Assembly: GCF_013141725.1 (NCBI RefSeq)
Contig: NZ_WHNZ01000017.1
Span: 248,001 to 312,000 of the forward strand
Reading direction: 5' to 3'
Length of the DNA: 64,000 nucleotides
Source: Paenibacillus planticolens
GTDB lineage: Bacteria > Bacillota > Bacilli > Paenibacillales > NBRC-103111
The notes under the pieces were generated by a model, which searched no databases, was not told the origin of the DNA, and worked only from the letters and a program-made list of their open reading frames with translations. Shown here piece by piece: positions 17,725-27,100 of this stretch (positions are counted from its first letter, which is position 1; every line of letters starts with the position of its first letter). The position numbers and the translations under genes are program-made.

Positions 17725-18212
17725 TGTAAATGTCCGTTCTCCTTCATCTGTTCACACCAACTCACATACGGATCTCCATGCGGAGTCAGGTGAAATACTC
17801 TGGTTTGATCCCCCTGAAGGGCAATTGTGATTGCAAGCCGCTCCTGCGGCAGAAGGTCTTCAATTAGGCTGGACCATTCGACCAATGTCACGCCGGCCCC
17901 GTAGAAGTAATCCTCAAGCCCCAGCTCGTCCGCCTCCTCTTGGGAAATGCGGTACATATCCATATGGTTGAAAGGAAGCTTCGCTCCCTCATATTCTTTA
18001 ATTATGGTAAACGTAGGGGAATTGACATTTTCCTGAATGCCTATCGCCCTTGCGAAGCCTTGCGAAAATCTCGTTTTGCCGGCTCCCAAATCGCCATCCA
18101 ACGTCAGAACGGCCCCAGGCTGTAAGAAGGCAGCCAACAATTTTCCCAACTTATCGGTATCTTCCTCATGCTGGGAGTAGTACGTAAATGTGGACTGAGT
18201 CAGTGATCTCAT
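17721..18212 (-). CDS. tsaE: t6A complex ATPase TsaE
   Basis: P-loop ATPase that resets the TsaBD complex. The start was placed at ATG 18212, giving 163 residues, the normal family length. A longer open frame reaches 18305 but its extra residues run through the sspH terminator and look non-coding. Walker A is GDLGAGKT (40-47), followed by SPTFTI and the HMDMYRI motif. First gene of the t6A operon. Confidence 0.94.
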   Translation of the reverse strand: MRSLTQSTFTYYSQHEEDTDKLGKLLAAFLQPGAVLTLDGDLGAGKTRFSQGFARAIGIQENVNSPTFTIIKEYEGAKLPFNHMDMYRISQEEADELGLEDYFYGAGVTLVEWSSLIEDLLPQERLAITIALQGDQTRVFHLTPHGDPYVSWCEQMKENGHLQ

Positions 18213-18280
18213 CCCTTTCTTCCGATTGCGCGTGCTGCTCTTATTATAGTCTTCGCCAATAGGCACAGCAACCTGAAATG

Positions 18281-18316
18281 AAAAAAAGCCCGTCCCGATT
18301 CGCATCGGAGCAGGCT
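18281..18316 (-). terminator. Intrinsic terminator after sspH
   Basis: Minus-strand hairpin GCCTGCTCCGAT / ATCGGGACGGGC with a TTTTTTT tail, 13 nt after the sspH stop and upstream of tsaE. Confidence 0.85.
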
Positions 18317-18328
18317 GGCCAATTTCCG

Positions 18329-18511
18329 TCAGTTGACTTCTTCCAGTTCTTGAACGGTCACTAACCTAGAATCGGCCGGGTTTTCTTCGGCATGAACCTT
18401 GACCAGCGCTTTGCTGGAATCCACACTGTCGATCCAGACCGGAACGCCGTTCAGTTCAACGGTAATTTTGTGGTCAGCGGCTAAAATTTCCTGAGCGCGA
18501 TGAAGGTTCAT
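18329..18511 (-). CDS. sspH: H-type small acid-soluble spore protein
   Basis: 60-residue SASP of the SspH family, a minor spore-core protein made in the forespore. MNLHRAQEIL, NGVPVWIDSVD and a C-terminal VTVQELEEV follow the family pattern. Its start overlaps the stop of the upstream 61-residue ORF by 4 nt (ATGA). Closed by the terminator at 18281-18316. Confidence 0.88.
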   Translation of the reverse strand: MNLHRAQEILAADHKITVELNGVPVWIDSVDSSKALVKVHAEENPADSRLVTVQELEEVN

Positions 18512-18693
18512 GGCTCATCCAATACAGATTCCGGATGATCCATCGTATCCGTCGATGTGGATTCGATTAATCCGTTATGCATGGTGACGTTGCCGCCTCC
18601 CAAGCCTTCATTAATCATCCGGTCAATATCCATAAAATGATCTTCTTGTCCCTGATCGTTCGTATCTTGGGATGCATTTGAATCTTGCGCCAT
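18508..18693 (-). CDS. Small acidic protein coupled to sspH, unknown function
   Basis: 61 residues from ATG 18693, chosen because AAGGAGGAA sits 8 nt upstream. The product is hydrophilic and acidic (MAQDSNASQDTNDQGQ..., then MINEGLGGGNVTMHNGLIE) with no Cys or membrane segment. It was not recognised. The 4-nt overlap with sspH suggests a forespore or spore-coat/core role, but this is inference from position only. Confidence 0.7.
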   Translation of the reverse strand: MAQDSNASQDTNDQGQEDHFMDIDRMINEGLGGGNVTMHNGLIESTSTDTMDHPESVLDEP

Positions 18694-18876
18694 CCGTGAA
18701 TTCCTCCTTAGCATTAGCTTTGCCTTTGACAAACCTTATAGCACTAAAAGCACTAAACTTGCACCTATAACGTACCCACTCCGGAGGCAAACCATTCTCT
18801 TAAATCGTTGCCGTATAAAGGAAGGATAACAAGAGAATACTAGTACAATGAAGCTCATTTGGGGAGGAATCCATCG

Positions 18877-19749
18877 ATGCATACGGTTTGGAAAGGCGCG
18901 ATCTCTTTCGGACTTGTTCATGTGCCTGTGAAAATGTTTTCAGCTACGGAAGATAAAGATATCTCTATGCGATACATACATAAAACTTGCATTACCCCAC
19001 TAGCCTATGTGCGCAAATGCCAGACTTGCGAGAAGGAAGTAGAGTGGGATGAAATTACGAAAGGCTATGAATACGAGCCGGGACGTTTCGTTCTTTTTGA
19101 AAAGGAAGAGTTAGAGACGATTTCAGGTGAAGCGAATAAAGAGATCAAGATTCTGGATTTCGTCAACTTGACGGATATCGATCCGGTGTATTTTCAAAAG
19201 ACGTACTATTTAGGGCCGGGAGATACGGGTGCCGGAGCGTATAATTTGCTGCTTGACTCCATGCGCCAAACCGGTAAAATCGGTATCGCCAAAGTCTCGA
19301 TCCGTTCCAAGAGCTCCTTGGCCGCTATTCGTGTCATTGAGAACTGTCTGGCGCTCGAGACCATTTTCTACCCTGACGAAATCAGGCCCATCTCACAAGT
19401 TCCTAACCTCCCCGAGAAAGTGAACGTAAACGAGCGTGAACTGGATATGGCGAAAATGCTGATTAGCCAGCTATCTTCTCCCTTTGAACCTGAAAAGTAT
19501 AAAGACGAGTATCGCGGACGATTGTTAGAAGCTATCGAGCACAAAATTGCCGGAGAAGAAGTGCAAGCTGCGCCTGCCCTGCAAAAAACGAGCGTCATCG
19601 ACCTTATGGCAGCGCTGCAAGCGAGTCTCGATGCTACGAAGTCACCGGATGACGGCAAAGTGACGCTAGCGCCGGATACTACCGTTACGGAGGAAAAGAA
19701 GCCGAAAGCGAAACCCCGTGCCAAAAAAACGAAGGAACCCGTTACGTAA
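18877..19749 (+). CDS. ku: Ku protein, non-homologous end joining
   Basis: Homodimeric ring that binds DNA ends and recruits LigD; important in spores and stationary phase in this group. The ATG at 18877 has GGGGAGGA 8 nt upstream. 290 residues: MHTVWKGAISFGLVHVPVKM, the Ku core with RYIHKTC...CQTCEKEVEWDEI, and a Lys-rich tail (KPKAKPRAKKTKE) after about 265, which in bacterial Ku aids DNA binding. Convergent with the LigD ligase gene. Confidence 0.96.
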   Translation: MHTVWKGAISFGLVHVPVKMFSATEDKDISMRYIHKTCITPLAYVRKCQTCEKEVEWDEITKGYEYEPGRFVLFEKEELETISGEANKEIKILDFVNLTDIDPVYFQKTYYLGPGDTGAGAYNLLLDSMRQTGKIGIAKVSIRSKSSLAAIRVIENCLALETIFYPDEIRPISQVPNLPEKVNVNERELDMAKMLISQLSSPFEPEKYKDEYRGRLLEAIEHKIAGEEVQAAPALQKTSVIDLMAALQASLDATKSPDDGKVTLAPDTTVTEEKKPKAKPRAKKTKEPVT

Positions 19750-19755
19750 AACAAA

Positions 19756-19800
19756 TAAGCGCTGATCCTTGTGTTGAAGGATGAGCGCTTTTGTATTTTA
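19756..19800. terminator. Bidirectional terminator between ku and the ligase
   Basis: Stem AAGCGCTgATCCTT / AAGGATgAGCGCTT with A/T-rich flanks on both sides, lying between two convergent genes. Confidence 0.82.
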
Positions 19801-19810
19801 AAGCTAGCAG

Positions 19811-20755
19811 CTAAAGTTGGCTGAAATTGCACTCCTGCGGTGAGACGGAGACTACGGATTGAATACTCGGCTGGCGTAAATTTCTGTCCCGCGTCCATGC
19901 CATGTAGTTGATTTTTACGGTAATGAGGGGCTGGATCCAGATGGCTTCTTTGGACCTTTCAGGGGTATTCCTGAACGGCTTTTTCTCCAAAACCATGGCA
20001 TTGGTTGCTTCGGTTAAAGATCTCCAATCGTTCTGCGTTAATTTCCCCGTCCCCGCGTGACCAATATACCAAAGCTCCCCGGAATCGTCATAGAGACCAA
20101 GCAGAATGGCGTTTACCAGATTGCCTCTCTTCGTTACTCCGCCTACGACAGCGATCAGATCATGAATAATTTTCTTTTTCATCCAGCGCTTATCTTTGCC
20201 GTTTAGTTGATATTTGCTGTGTAAATCTTTGATCACAATGCCTTCCATGTCATGCTGCTCCATTACGGCATATAGGGAATCAGGGTCTGCATGGTTGGCA
20301 ACCAGCTGAATCGTTTCGCTCGTAGAAACCACTCTAGACAAAAGCTGCTGTCTCTCTTGCAGCGGTTTATCGACAAGCCATTCTCCGTCAAGGAATAGGA
20401 TATCAAAAATCATATAAACGACAGGGACAGCTTTGATGAGCAGCGGAATGTTTTTGGAGTTTCTTACACCGTCTCTGCGCATAATTTCATGAAAGGACGG
20501 CTTCCCGTCTTTGAGGGCAATGATTTCCCCGTCTAAAATGACGGATTTGGCTTTGCAGTAGGAGGCAATGTCTGCAATCTCCGGGTACTGGATCGTTCGA
20601 TCGTTCAATCTTCGGTTGATGAGACGAACTTCTTTGCCGTCAAAATAGGTCAGCATTCTTACGCCGTCCCATTTGATTTGCGCCACCCAATCCCCAGATG
20701 CCGGCAGCGTGTTTGTACTTATCGGTTCGAAAGGAATCACAGGACTTAGTTCCAT
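19811..20755 (-). CDS. ligD: ATP-dependent DNA ligase, LigD ligase domain only
   Basis: Seals double-strand breaks with Ku. The start at ATG 20755 follows TGGGGGC; an upstream in-frame GTG at 20767 is possible. 314 residues. The nucleotidyl-transferase motif KWDGVR gives catalytic Lys28; later motifs are EGIVIKD and RWMKKKI, then an OB-fold C-terminus (from about 205). The polymerase and phosphoesterase domains usually fused to this ligase are absent; a separate polymerase gene is at 30816. Confidence 0.93.
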   Translation of the reverse strand: MELSPVIPFEPISTNTLPASGDWVAQIKWDGVRMLTYFDGKEVRLINRRLNDRTIQYPEIADIASYCKAKSVILDGEIIALKDGKPSFHEIMRRDGVRNSKNIPLLIKAVPVVYMIFDILFLDGEWLVDKPLQERQQLLSRVVSTSETIQLVANHADPDSLYAVMEQHDMEGIVIKDLHSKYQLNGKDKRWMKKKIIHDLIAVVGGVTKRGNLVNAILLGLYDDSGELWYIGHAGTGKLTQNDWRSLTEATNAMVLEKKPFRNTPERSKEAIWIQPLITVKINYMAWTRDRNLRQPSIQSVVSVSPQECNFSQL

Positions 20756-20823
20756 ACATGCCCCCACTTGTTTGTTCGGTAATCTTCATTATTGCCATCC
20801 CTGATAAAGAAAAACCGATTTAA

Positions 20824-21002
20824 GAGAACTTCATTCCCTTATATAGACGAAAAGTGGACATCCGGGAGTTGGGAGGGAACTACAGGGCTTTATTCCACCA
20901 CTGTTGTCCAAATATATGTCCAGTATGGCGAATTAGCGGACTGTAGTTCCCATCCCTTTGCTCAAAGAGCTGTTTTGGGCAAAATAGCGCCCTGTAGTTC
21001 CC
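20824..21002. repeat. Four-box palindromic intergenic element, copy 4 (box type A)
   Basis: Forward heads at 20824 (GAGAAC) and 20875 (GGGAAC), reverse ends TTCCC at 20951 and 21002: spacing 51 and 51 nt, inner pair 77 nt. The box at 20875 reads GGGAACTACAGGGCTTTATT and the last one is its near-perfect complement. It fills the gap between the ligase start and the permease stop; no gene is present there. Confidence 0.87.
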
Positions 21003-21086
21003 CTTCCAACCTCTGGGGCAGGCATTGAGACTGTTTCGCCGCGGCTTCATCGAAGCTGAAGCTGACGGCGAAAAACATTGCCCCGT

Positions 21087-22256
21087 TTAGGCAGATACCG
21101 ACGGTTCAGCCGCTTTGCGAGGCTTGAACACGGATAGCACGATCAAGATCAGGCCCGTGACTGCCATGCCGGCAAGCACATATAGGCTTTGGCTCAGAGA
21201 GCCTTCGCCGCCAAAGTACATGATGCTGCGAAGACCGGCTGCCGCGTAGCGGAAAGGCGTCCACGAGTACAGCCAATCGACTGTTACTTGGGGCATGAAT
21301 TCCCGCGGCATGCCGATAACCGGCATCGAGAAGAAGAAGATGAGCACAAGCACAATCATCGACGGGAGCCCGATCCAGTTCAGCAGCGTCGTCTGCACGA
21401 GGAAGAACGCCGCCGCCATAAGCCAGAGGTACAACCAGGTTTGCCCAAGATGCGTAAACTCCATACCGTACCACGAGTGCGCCATCCACAGAAGGAACGC
21501 AGAGGCGGCCGTAACGAGCAGCAAGCCTACCGCAAGCTGTGAAGCGACAGTACCTTTAAGACTGCGTTTGTTTTTGCCATGCTGCTGAGCGGTTAAGAAC
21601 ATGACTGCGGAGCTTACCATACAAGCAAGCCACAGTATTTGCACAAGCATGTTCGGCGCGCCGCCGCTGGCATTATTCGAGCCCGCAGGATGGACGATTT
21701 GTTCCGACACTTGGAACGGATGCAGGAGCGCGCTTGCTGCGGACACCGGGATCTGCTGCGCATGCTGTCCAATTTGGCCAAGCAACTGTCCCGCCAGCTG
21801 CGAACCGAGCGTGTTCACTGTTTGCTGCAGAATCGTCCGGACAGCCGCCACGGCTTGGGCGTTCGTGCCTTCGTTCAGCACAATGCGAACGGCCGCGGGT
21901 TTCGGAGCCGGCGACTGCAGCGACGCAATGCCCGAGCTCAAATCTGCGGGAAGCACCAGCGCGCCGTACACCTTCTGCTCGTCCAATTGCGTTGCAAGCT
22001 CCGCTTCCGAGCCGACCTCCACCCATTGGACAGGCAGTTCGGCAATGCCTTTCAGTTTTTCTTTCACCATCTCGCCGACCGCTAACGCGCTGCCATCCGG
22101 CAGCTTAACCGGTTGATCGAGGACGACTAGGGCTACCGGTACATTTTTCGGCTTGGCGCTGAGCACCGAACCCATCATCGCGAGTCCAAAAATCATGATA
22201 ACAACGAAAACCGCCACAAAACCAATACGCGCCGTCTTCATTTTAATAAAAGACAT
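21087..22256 (-). CDS. ABC-2-type membrane permease (YhgE/Pip-like)
   Basis: 389 residues from ATG 22256 (AGGAGG 8 nt upstream). One N-terminal membrane helix, a long extracytoplasmic domain (about 35-200), then five hydrophobic segments ending in a basic tail: the layout of ABC-2 exporters and of YhgE/Pip-like proteins. No ATPase subunit accompanies it. It is divergent from a TetR regulator, and the shared intergenic region carries an inverted repeat, so a regulated export role is likely; the substrate is unknown. Confidence 0.8.
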   Translation of the reverse strand: MSFIKMKTARIGFVAVFVVIMIFGLAMMGSVLSAKPKNVPVALVVLDQPVKLPDGSALAVGEMVKEKLKGIAELPVQWVEVGSEAELATQLDEQKVYGALVLPADLSSGIASLQSPAPKPAAVRIVLNEGTNAQAVAAVRTILQQTVNTLGSQLAGQLLGQIGQHAQQIPVSAASALLHPFQVSEQIVHPAGSNNASGGAPNMLVQILWLACMVSSAVMFLTAQQHGKNKRSLKGTVASQLAVGLLLVTAASAFLLWMAHSWYGMEFTHLGQTWLYLWLMAAAFFLVQTTLLNWIGLPSMIVLVLIFFFSMPVIGMPREFMPQVTVDWLYSWTPFRYAAAGLRSIMYFGGEGSLSQSLYVLAGMAVTGLILIVLSVFKPRKAAEPSVSA

Positions 22257-22273
22257 ATGCATAACCTCCTACT

Positions 22274-22319
22274 TTATAATCAACATCTTGTTGAATAATG
22301 ACCACATTGTTGATTATAA
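22274..22319. promoter_or_regulatory. Inverted-repeat operator candidate for the TetR regulator
   Basis: Perfect 12-bp arms TTATAATCAACA (22274-22285) and TGTTGATTATAA (22308-22319), with a further internal CAACA-TCT-TGTTG palindrome at 22281-22293. It overlaps the promoter region between the divergent permease and tetR genes. Confidence 0.65.
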
Positions 22320-22320
22320 T
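22291..22320 (+). promoter_or_regulatory. Probable promoter of the tetR gene
   Basis: TTGAAT (22291-22296), 18-nt spacer, TATAAT (22315-22320). The hexamers lie within the inverted repeat, so a bound repressor would occlude them. Confidence 0.55.
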
Positions 22321-22436
22321 CAGGTTTAAGAAACGTTCAATACGCAATATGCCAATGAAATGTCGTGTAATCAACAGCTGCGGAAGACAGTGTCGATTAT
22401 CGGGAAAATAAATCGTTCAGGGATGTGTTGCAGGCT

Positions 22437-23051
22437 ATGACGGAGAAAATAGACAGAAGGAAAGCGAAGACGAAACAGGCCCTTCGGGACGCCTTGGTCG
22501 CGCTGATTAGGGAAAAAGCCATCGAGAGCATCACGGTCAGCGACCTGACGCGCAAAGCGGATATCAATCGCGGAACGTTCTATTTGCACTATAGAGATGT
22601 ACTCGATTTGCGCGATCACATCAAAGCGGAAGTCCAAGAAGGGCTGCTGCGCATCGTTGCGCATTTAGAGCCCAAGGACATGTTTAACCAAGCCTCCGAG
22701 GGCAAAGTGTATGACGGGCTTATTCGCGTGTACGAATATTTCGATTCGCAGGCGGATTTCTTCGAGGTTATGCTCGGCCAGAATGGAGATCTGTCCTTCT
22801 CAAGCTTAATGAAGGAAACGATTCATACCCACATGTACCGCAAACTGATCGCCGCCCAGCCCCAGAACGATATGCTCGTGCCGGCGGACATTCTGATCGG
22901 CTATGTGGCTTCCGCCCATTTCGGCTTCATCCTGGAATGGATCCGCAGCGGACGAAAGCAAACCCCGGCCGAGCTGGCTAAGTATATGTCGGATATTATG
23001 TATCACGGCCCGCTCCGGGCGCTTGGATTCCTGCCGCCGAAGACGCAGTAA
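22437..23051 (+). CDS. TetR/AcrR-family transcriptional regulator
   Basis: 204 residues from ATG 22437. The N-terminal HTH (about 32-51, TVSDLTRKADINRGTFYLHY) is the TetR type; the C-terminal helical part with a closing EWIRSG resembles the Firmicutes TetR C-terminal domain. It probably represses the divergent permease and itself through the inverted repeat at 22274-22319. The inducer is unknown. Confidence 0.9.
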   Translation: MTEKIDRRKAKTKQALRDALVALIREKAIESITVSDLTRKADINRGTFYLHYRDVLDLRDHIKAEVQEGLLRIVAHLEPKDMFNQASEGKVYDGLIRVYEYFDSQADFFEVMLGQNGDLSFSSLMKETIHTHMYRKLIAAQPQNDMLVPADILIGYVASAHFGFILEWIRSGRKQTPAELAKYMSDIMYHGPLRALGFLPPKTQ

Positions 23052-23143
23052 GCGCGCCATCTTTATTAGAGATTGTCATACCTAATCGATCCGCTTATGA
23101 TAGAGGATAACGAATTTAACCAGACAGGCTACGGAGGATGACC

Positions 23144-24109
23144 ATGACAGCCGATATCTCCTATACCACCGAAGACATAGCGAAGCTTTTAAAAATCTCC
23201 AAACTAACGGTCTACGATCTTATTAAAAAAGGGGATTTGCCCGCCTATCGGGTAGGCAAACAAATGCGCGTAGACGCCTCGGACCTGGAGGCTTATAAAA
23301 CTCGTGCCAAAAGCGGCAGAGTGAGTACGCCTAGACCGGACAGAACGGACAGTGCGGAACTAGCGCCTTCAACTCCGTCGCAGGTTGCTGCCCCTTCCCC
23401 TAAACACGCTCTTGTCATCACGGGGCAGGATATCGGCTTGGACATTTTGGCCAAACATATCGAGCGAAAAGTTCCTAGTAGCAGACCTCTCCGCTCTTAC
23501 GTAGGGAGCCTGGACAGCCTAATCGCCATGTATAAAGGCGAAACCGATATCGTAAGCACACATCTCCTAGACGGCGACACGGGAGAATACAATATTCCTT
23601 ACGTTCGTAAAATACTGATCGGCTCTTCCTATGTTGTGATCAATCTCCTCTCCAGAACAGCAGGTCTCTATGTTCAACAAGGAAACCCCAAGAAACTCCA
23701 TGCTTGGGCCGACCTGCAGCAGAAAGGTCTTCGGCTGATTAACCGCGAAAAAGGCTCAGGCGCACGCGTTTTGCTCGATGAACAACTCCGGCTGCACGGC
23801 ATTTCCTATCGGGATATGATCGGTTATGAGCGGGAGGAATCGAACCACATGGGCGTTGCGGGCAAAGTAGCCACCGGGGAAGGAGATTTCGGTGTAGGCA
23901 TTGAGAAAGCCGCCCATATGGTCGGAGGCGTTGACTTCATTCCGCTCATTCAGGAGCGTGTCGATCTCGTCATGTTGAAGAAACCGGAGAATCAGGAATG
24001 GTTGCAAGGCGTCATCGACGTCCTGCGCTCCGAAGCCTTCCATAACGAACTCCGCCCCATCCAAGGATATGATCTATCCCAGACGGGGCGCATCTTATTT
24101 GAGACTTAG
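23144..24109 (+). CDS. HTH / periplasmic-binding-like domain regulator (probable molybdate or nitrate sensor)
   Basis: 321 residues from ATG 23144 (GGAGG 6 nt upstream). Residues 4-53 form an excisionase/MerR-like HTH (YTTEDIAKLLKISKLTVYDLIKKGDLPAYRVGKQMRV). After a Ser/Pro linker, about 85-305 is a cytoplasmic PBP-like ligand-binding domain (NREKGSGARVLLDEQL, then GEGDFGVGIEKAA). Such proteins are linked to molybdate or tungstate sensing in the family; that ligand is an inference. Its stop overlaps the stop of the convergent nitrate reductase gene by 4 bases. Confidence 0.85.
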   Translation: MTADISYTTEDIAKLLKISKLTVYDLIKKGDLPAYRVGKQMRVDASDLEAYKTRAKSGRVSTPRPDRTDSAELAPSTPSQVAAPSPKHALVITGQDIGLDILAKHIERKVPSSRPLRSYVGSLDSLIAMYKGETDIVSTHLLDGDTGEYNIPYVRKILIGSSYVVINLLSRTAGLYVQQGNPKKLHAWADLQQKGLRLINREKGSGARVLLDEQLRLHGISYRDMIGYEREESNHMGVAGKVATGEGDFGVGIEKAAHMVGGVDFIPLIQERVDLVMLKKPENQEWLQGVIDVLRSEAFHNELRPIQGYDLSQTGRILFET

Positions 24110-27100
24110 TAGACGTCTTTCGCATACCGTTTGGTGCGCGACATCTCTTTCACATAGCTCTCCGTTTCACTTGCGCTCATGCCGCTATGCTGCTGAATGA
24201 TTTGCTTTAGCGTGGCATCGACCTCTTTGGCCATGGTGCCGGCATCTCCGCAGATATAGAAGTGAGCGCCGTCCTTCAACCATCCCCACAGCTCTGCCCC
24301 ATGCTCCAGCATGCGATGCTGGACATAGATTTTCTCCGCCTGATCGCGGGAAAAAGCAGTGTCCAGGCGGTGCAGACCACCTTCCTGCAGCATGGTCTCG
24401 AGCTCCTCCTTAAAGTAGAAATCGCACGCCGCTCGCTGCTCGCCGAAAATGAGCCAGTTCTTCCCTTTCGCTCCCATAGCTTGACGCTCTTGAAGAAAGC
24501 CCCGGAACGGCCCGATTCCTGTACCCGGTCCGATCATAATCATCCCTGCATCCGGATTGGCCGGAGGCCTGAAGTGCTGAGACTTTTGGATAAAGAGTCT
24601 AACCTCATCAAGACCATGGACGCGATCTGCCAGAAAACCGGAACAGACGCCGGTCCGCGGTTTCCCCTCCGTTTCGTATCGAACGGTTGACACCGTTATA
24701 TGGACCTCGCCAGGGTTCGCCAGGGGACTGGACGAAATGGAATACAATCTTGGCTGCAGCGGTTTCAGCACTTGCAGCAGCTCCTCTGCCGTGACGGATA
24801 CACACAGCGGAAAAGCTTGTAACACGTCAACCAACTGACGTCCCCAGAGCCACTTTTTCAAATCCGGCTTGTTCTTGATCAGATTTCCGAGCATCGCGCT
24901 TTCTGCACGCTCCTGAACAAATGCCAGCAGCCCCGGTGTAACCCGGGAAATTTCGCAATGCCGCTGCAGCGCCTCGGCTATCGTCATTTGTCCTTTATCT
25001 TTGAGAGCTACTTGCGTGAACGGGTCCAGCTTGACGGTCTCCAAAATATCGGAGACGATCTTCGGATCATTGACCGGCCATACGCCAAGTGCGTCTCCCG
25101 CCTCATAACGAAGCCCGCTAGCCGTAAGGTCAAACACGTAATGACGTGTTTCTTTCTCAGAACCTTCACCGTTCAAAAGCCGGTTCTTAACAAGCCGCGC
25201 CGCTAATGGATGATTCCGGTCATAGGTTGTATGATTCTCCATGGGAATCGGCTCTCTTAGCTTCTTCACAACAGCATTCATCCAAGCCGCCGACTGCTCC
25301 TCATAATCCGTGTCACAATCTACACGCCCGTTCAAGCGCTTAGCACCGAGCTGTTCCAAGCGCTCATCCAGTTTGCGCCCGAAACCGCAAAACAGATCAT
25401 AGTTGGAATCTCCGAAGGCCAGCACGGCGTAACGCAGCTCAGACATCCGCGGCATGCTTTCTCCCTGCAGCGACTGCCAGAAGCTTGCGCCGTTATCCGG
25501 CGGATCGCCGGCGCCGAACGTGCTGACCAGAAACAAGACGTATCGTTCAGAGATCAAATCAGCCGGCGCGCAGTCTTTCATATTCAAGAGACGAACGTTA
25601 TAGCCGGCCTCTTGCAATTTCTGCGCGCATTGGATCGCGGCGCCTTCTGCATTTCCCGTTTGCGAAGCCCATAGAATCGTGACAGCCATTTGTTCAGAAG
25701 ACGTTGACGGGGCTGCCTTCACCTCTTGCGGAATTTCCACCGGTACTTGTGCGGGCATTTGTACCAACACTTGTACCGGCTCGGCGGCCGCTTCAGGAAG
25801 ATACGTACGGGAAAACATACCGGCCAGCAAGCCATCCAGCCAATATCGCTTGGACGGTTCCAAGGGCGCCGTAGGAGGCAGAACCGGAATACCGGGCACC
25901 GGACGCGATTCATCCGCTCGCAAACTGGTCAAAAATCCAGAAAGGTACAGCTTCTCATGACTATCCAGCGTCATCATGGGAGAGGATTGAACGCCGAGCA
26001 TCGCAGCCAGCGTGTCGACAGGTGCCATCGTAGCCATCTTCACTTCCTCCTTCTGTTTCGTCAATGATACCGCGCAGAACTTTAATTCCGGCTGAAACGA
26101 AATGCTATCAACCGCATCGCTCGTCACCTCATTGACGGCAAGTTTCTCGCCGAACACATCATTCCAATGAAAGGGAGCGAAGCAATTCCCCGGCCTTACG
26201 CGATCGGTAACAACGGCTGGGAGTATCGCAAGCCCGCGGCGCGAGCTAATTTCGATACGATCTTGATCCTTAATGCCGAGCGCCTCTGCATCCTCAGGGT
26301 GAATTTCAATGAATGGACCGGGGTTCAGTTTGTTAAGCTTGGCAATCTTTCCCGTCTTCGTCATGGTGTGCCATTGATGCTGCAAGCGTCCTGTATTCAG
26401 TACAAAAGGAAAGTCAGCATCCGGCATTTCCGCCGGCGGCACATACGGACGAGCAAGAAAAACTCCTTTGCCGTTCTCCGTAGCGAAAACGATGCGCGGA
26501 TGACTGCCGTCCGGAAGTTCCTTCCGCTGTTGGCTAATCCCATCGTTCAAATACCGGATCGGATTGCGATCGTTCCCGCTTCCCGGGGCAGCCGGCCACT
26601 GCACAGGCGTTTCGCGCAGCCGTTCATAGGAGGCCCCACGGATGTCGTATCCGGTCTTGGGATTCCAAGCCCGCTGGATTTCCTGATACACCTCAGCGGA
26701 TGATGCGTAAGTGAATCCTGCGGCATATCCCATCTCGCACGCAACCCGGGCGATGATTTGCCAATCCGGCAAGCTTTCGCCTGGCGGCTCCACCGCCTTC
26801 TCCATCAGCGTCAAATTCCGCTCGGAGTTGATCATTACGCCTTCGCCCTCCGCCCATAGGGCGCCCGGCAGCAGGATGTCCGCATATCGATTCGTCTCCG
26901 TCTCGAAGAATGCATCCTGCGCGATGACCAGCTCGGCGGCCTCCAAGCCGGCAATCACATTCTTCCGGTTAGGCACAGTTGCTACCGGATTCGTGCAAAT
27001 AATCCAGCAGGCTTTGATATCCCCGGCCATCATACTCTCGAACATCGACACGGTGCCCGAACCCGCCTCCGTCTTCAACGTGCCGCGCGGAATGCTCCAC

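Noticed and set aside
24106..24109. A missing terminator or assembly fault where the regulator and nitrate reductase stops overlap
   Set aside because: Both reading frames end with family-typical C-termini, so the 4-base overlap is genuine tail-to-tail packing.
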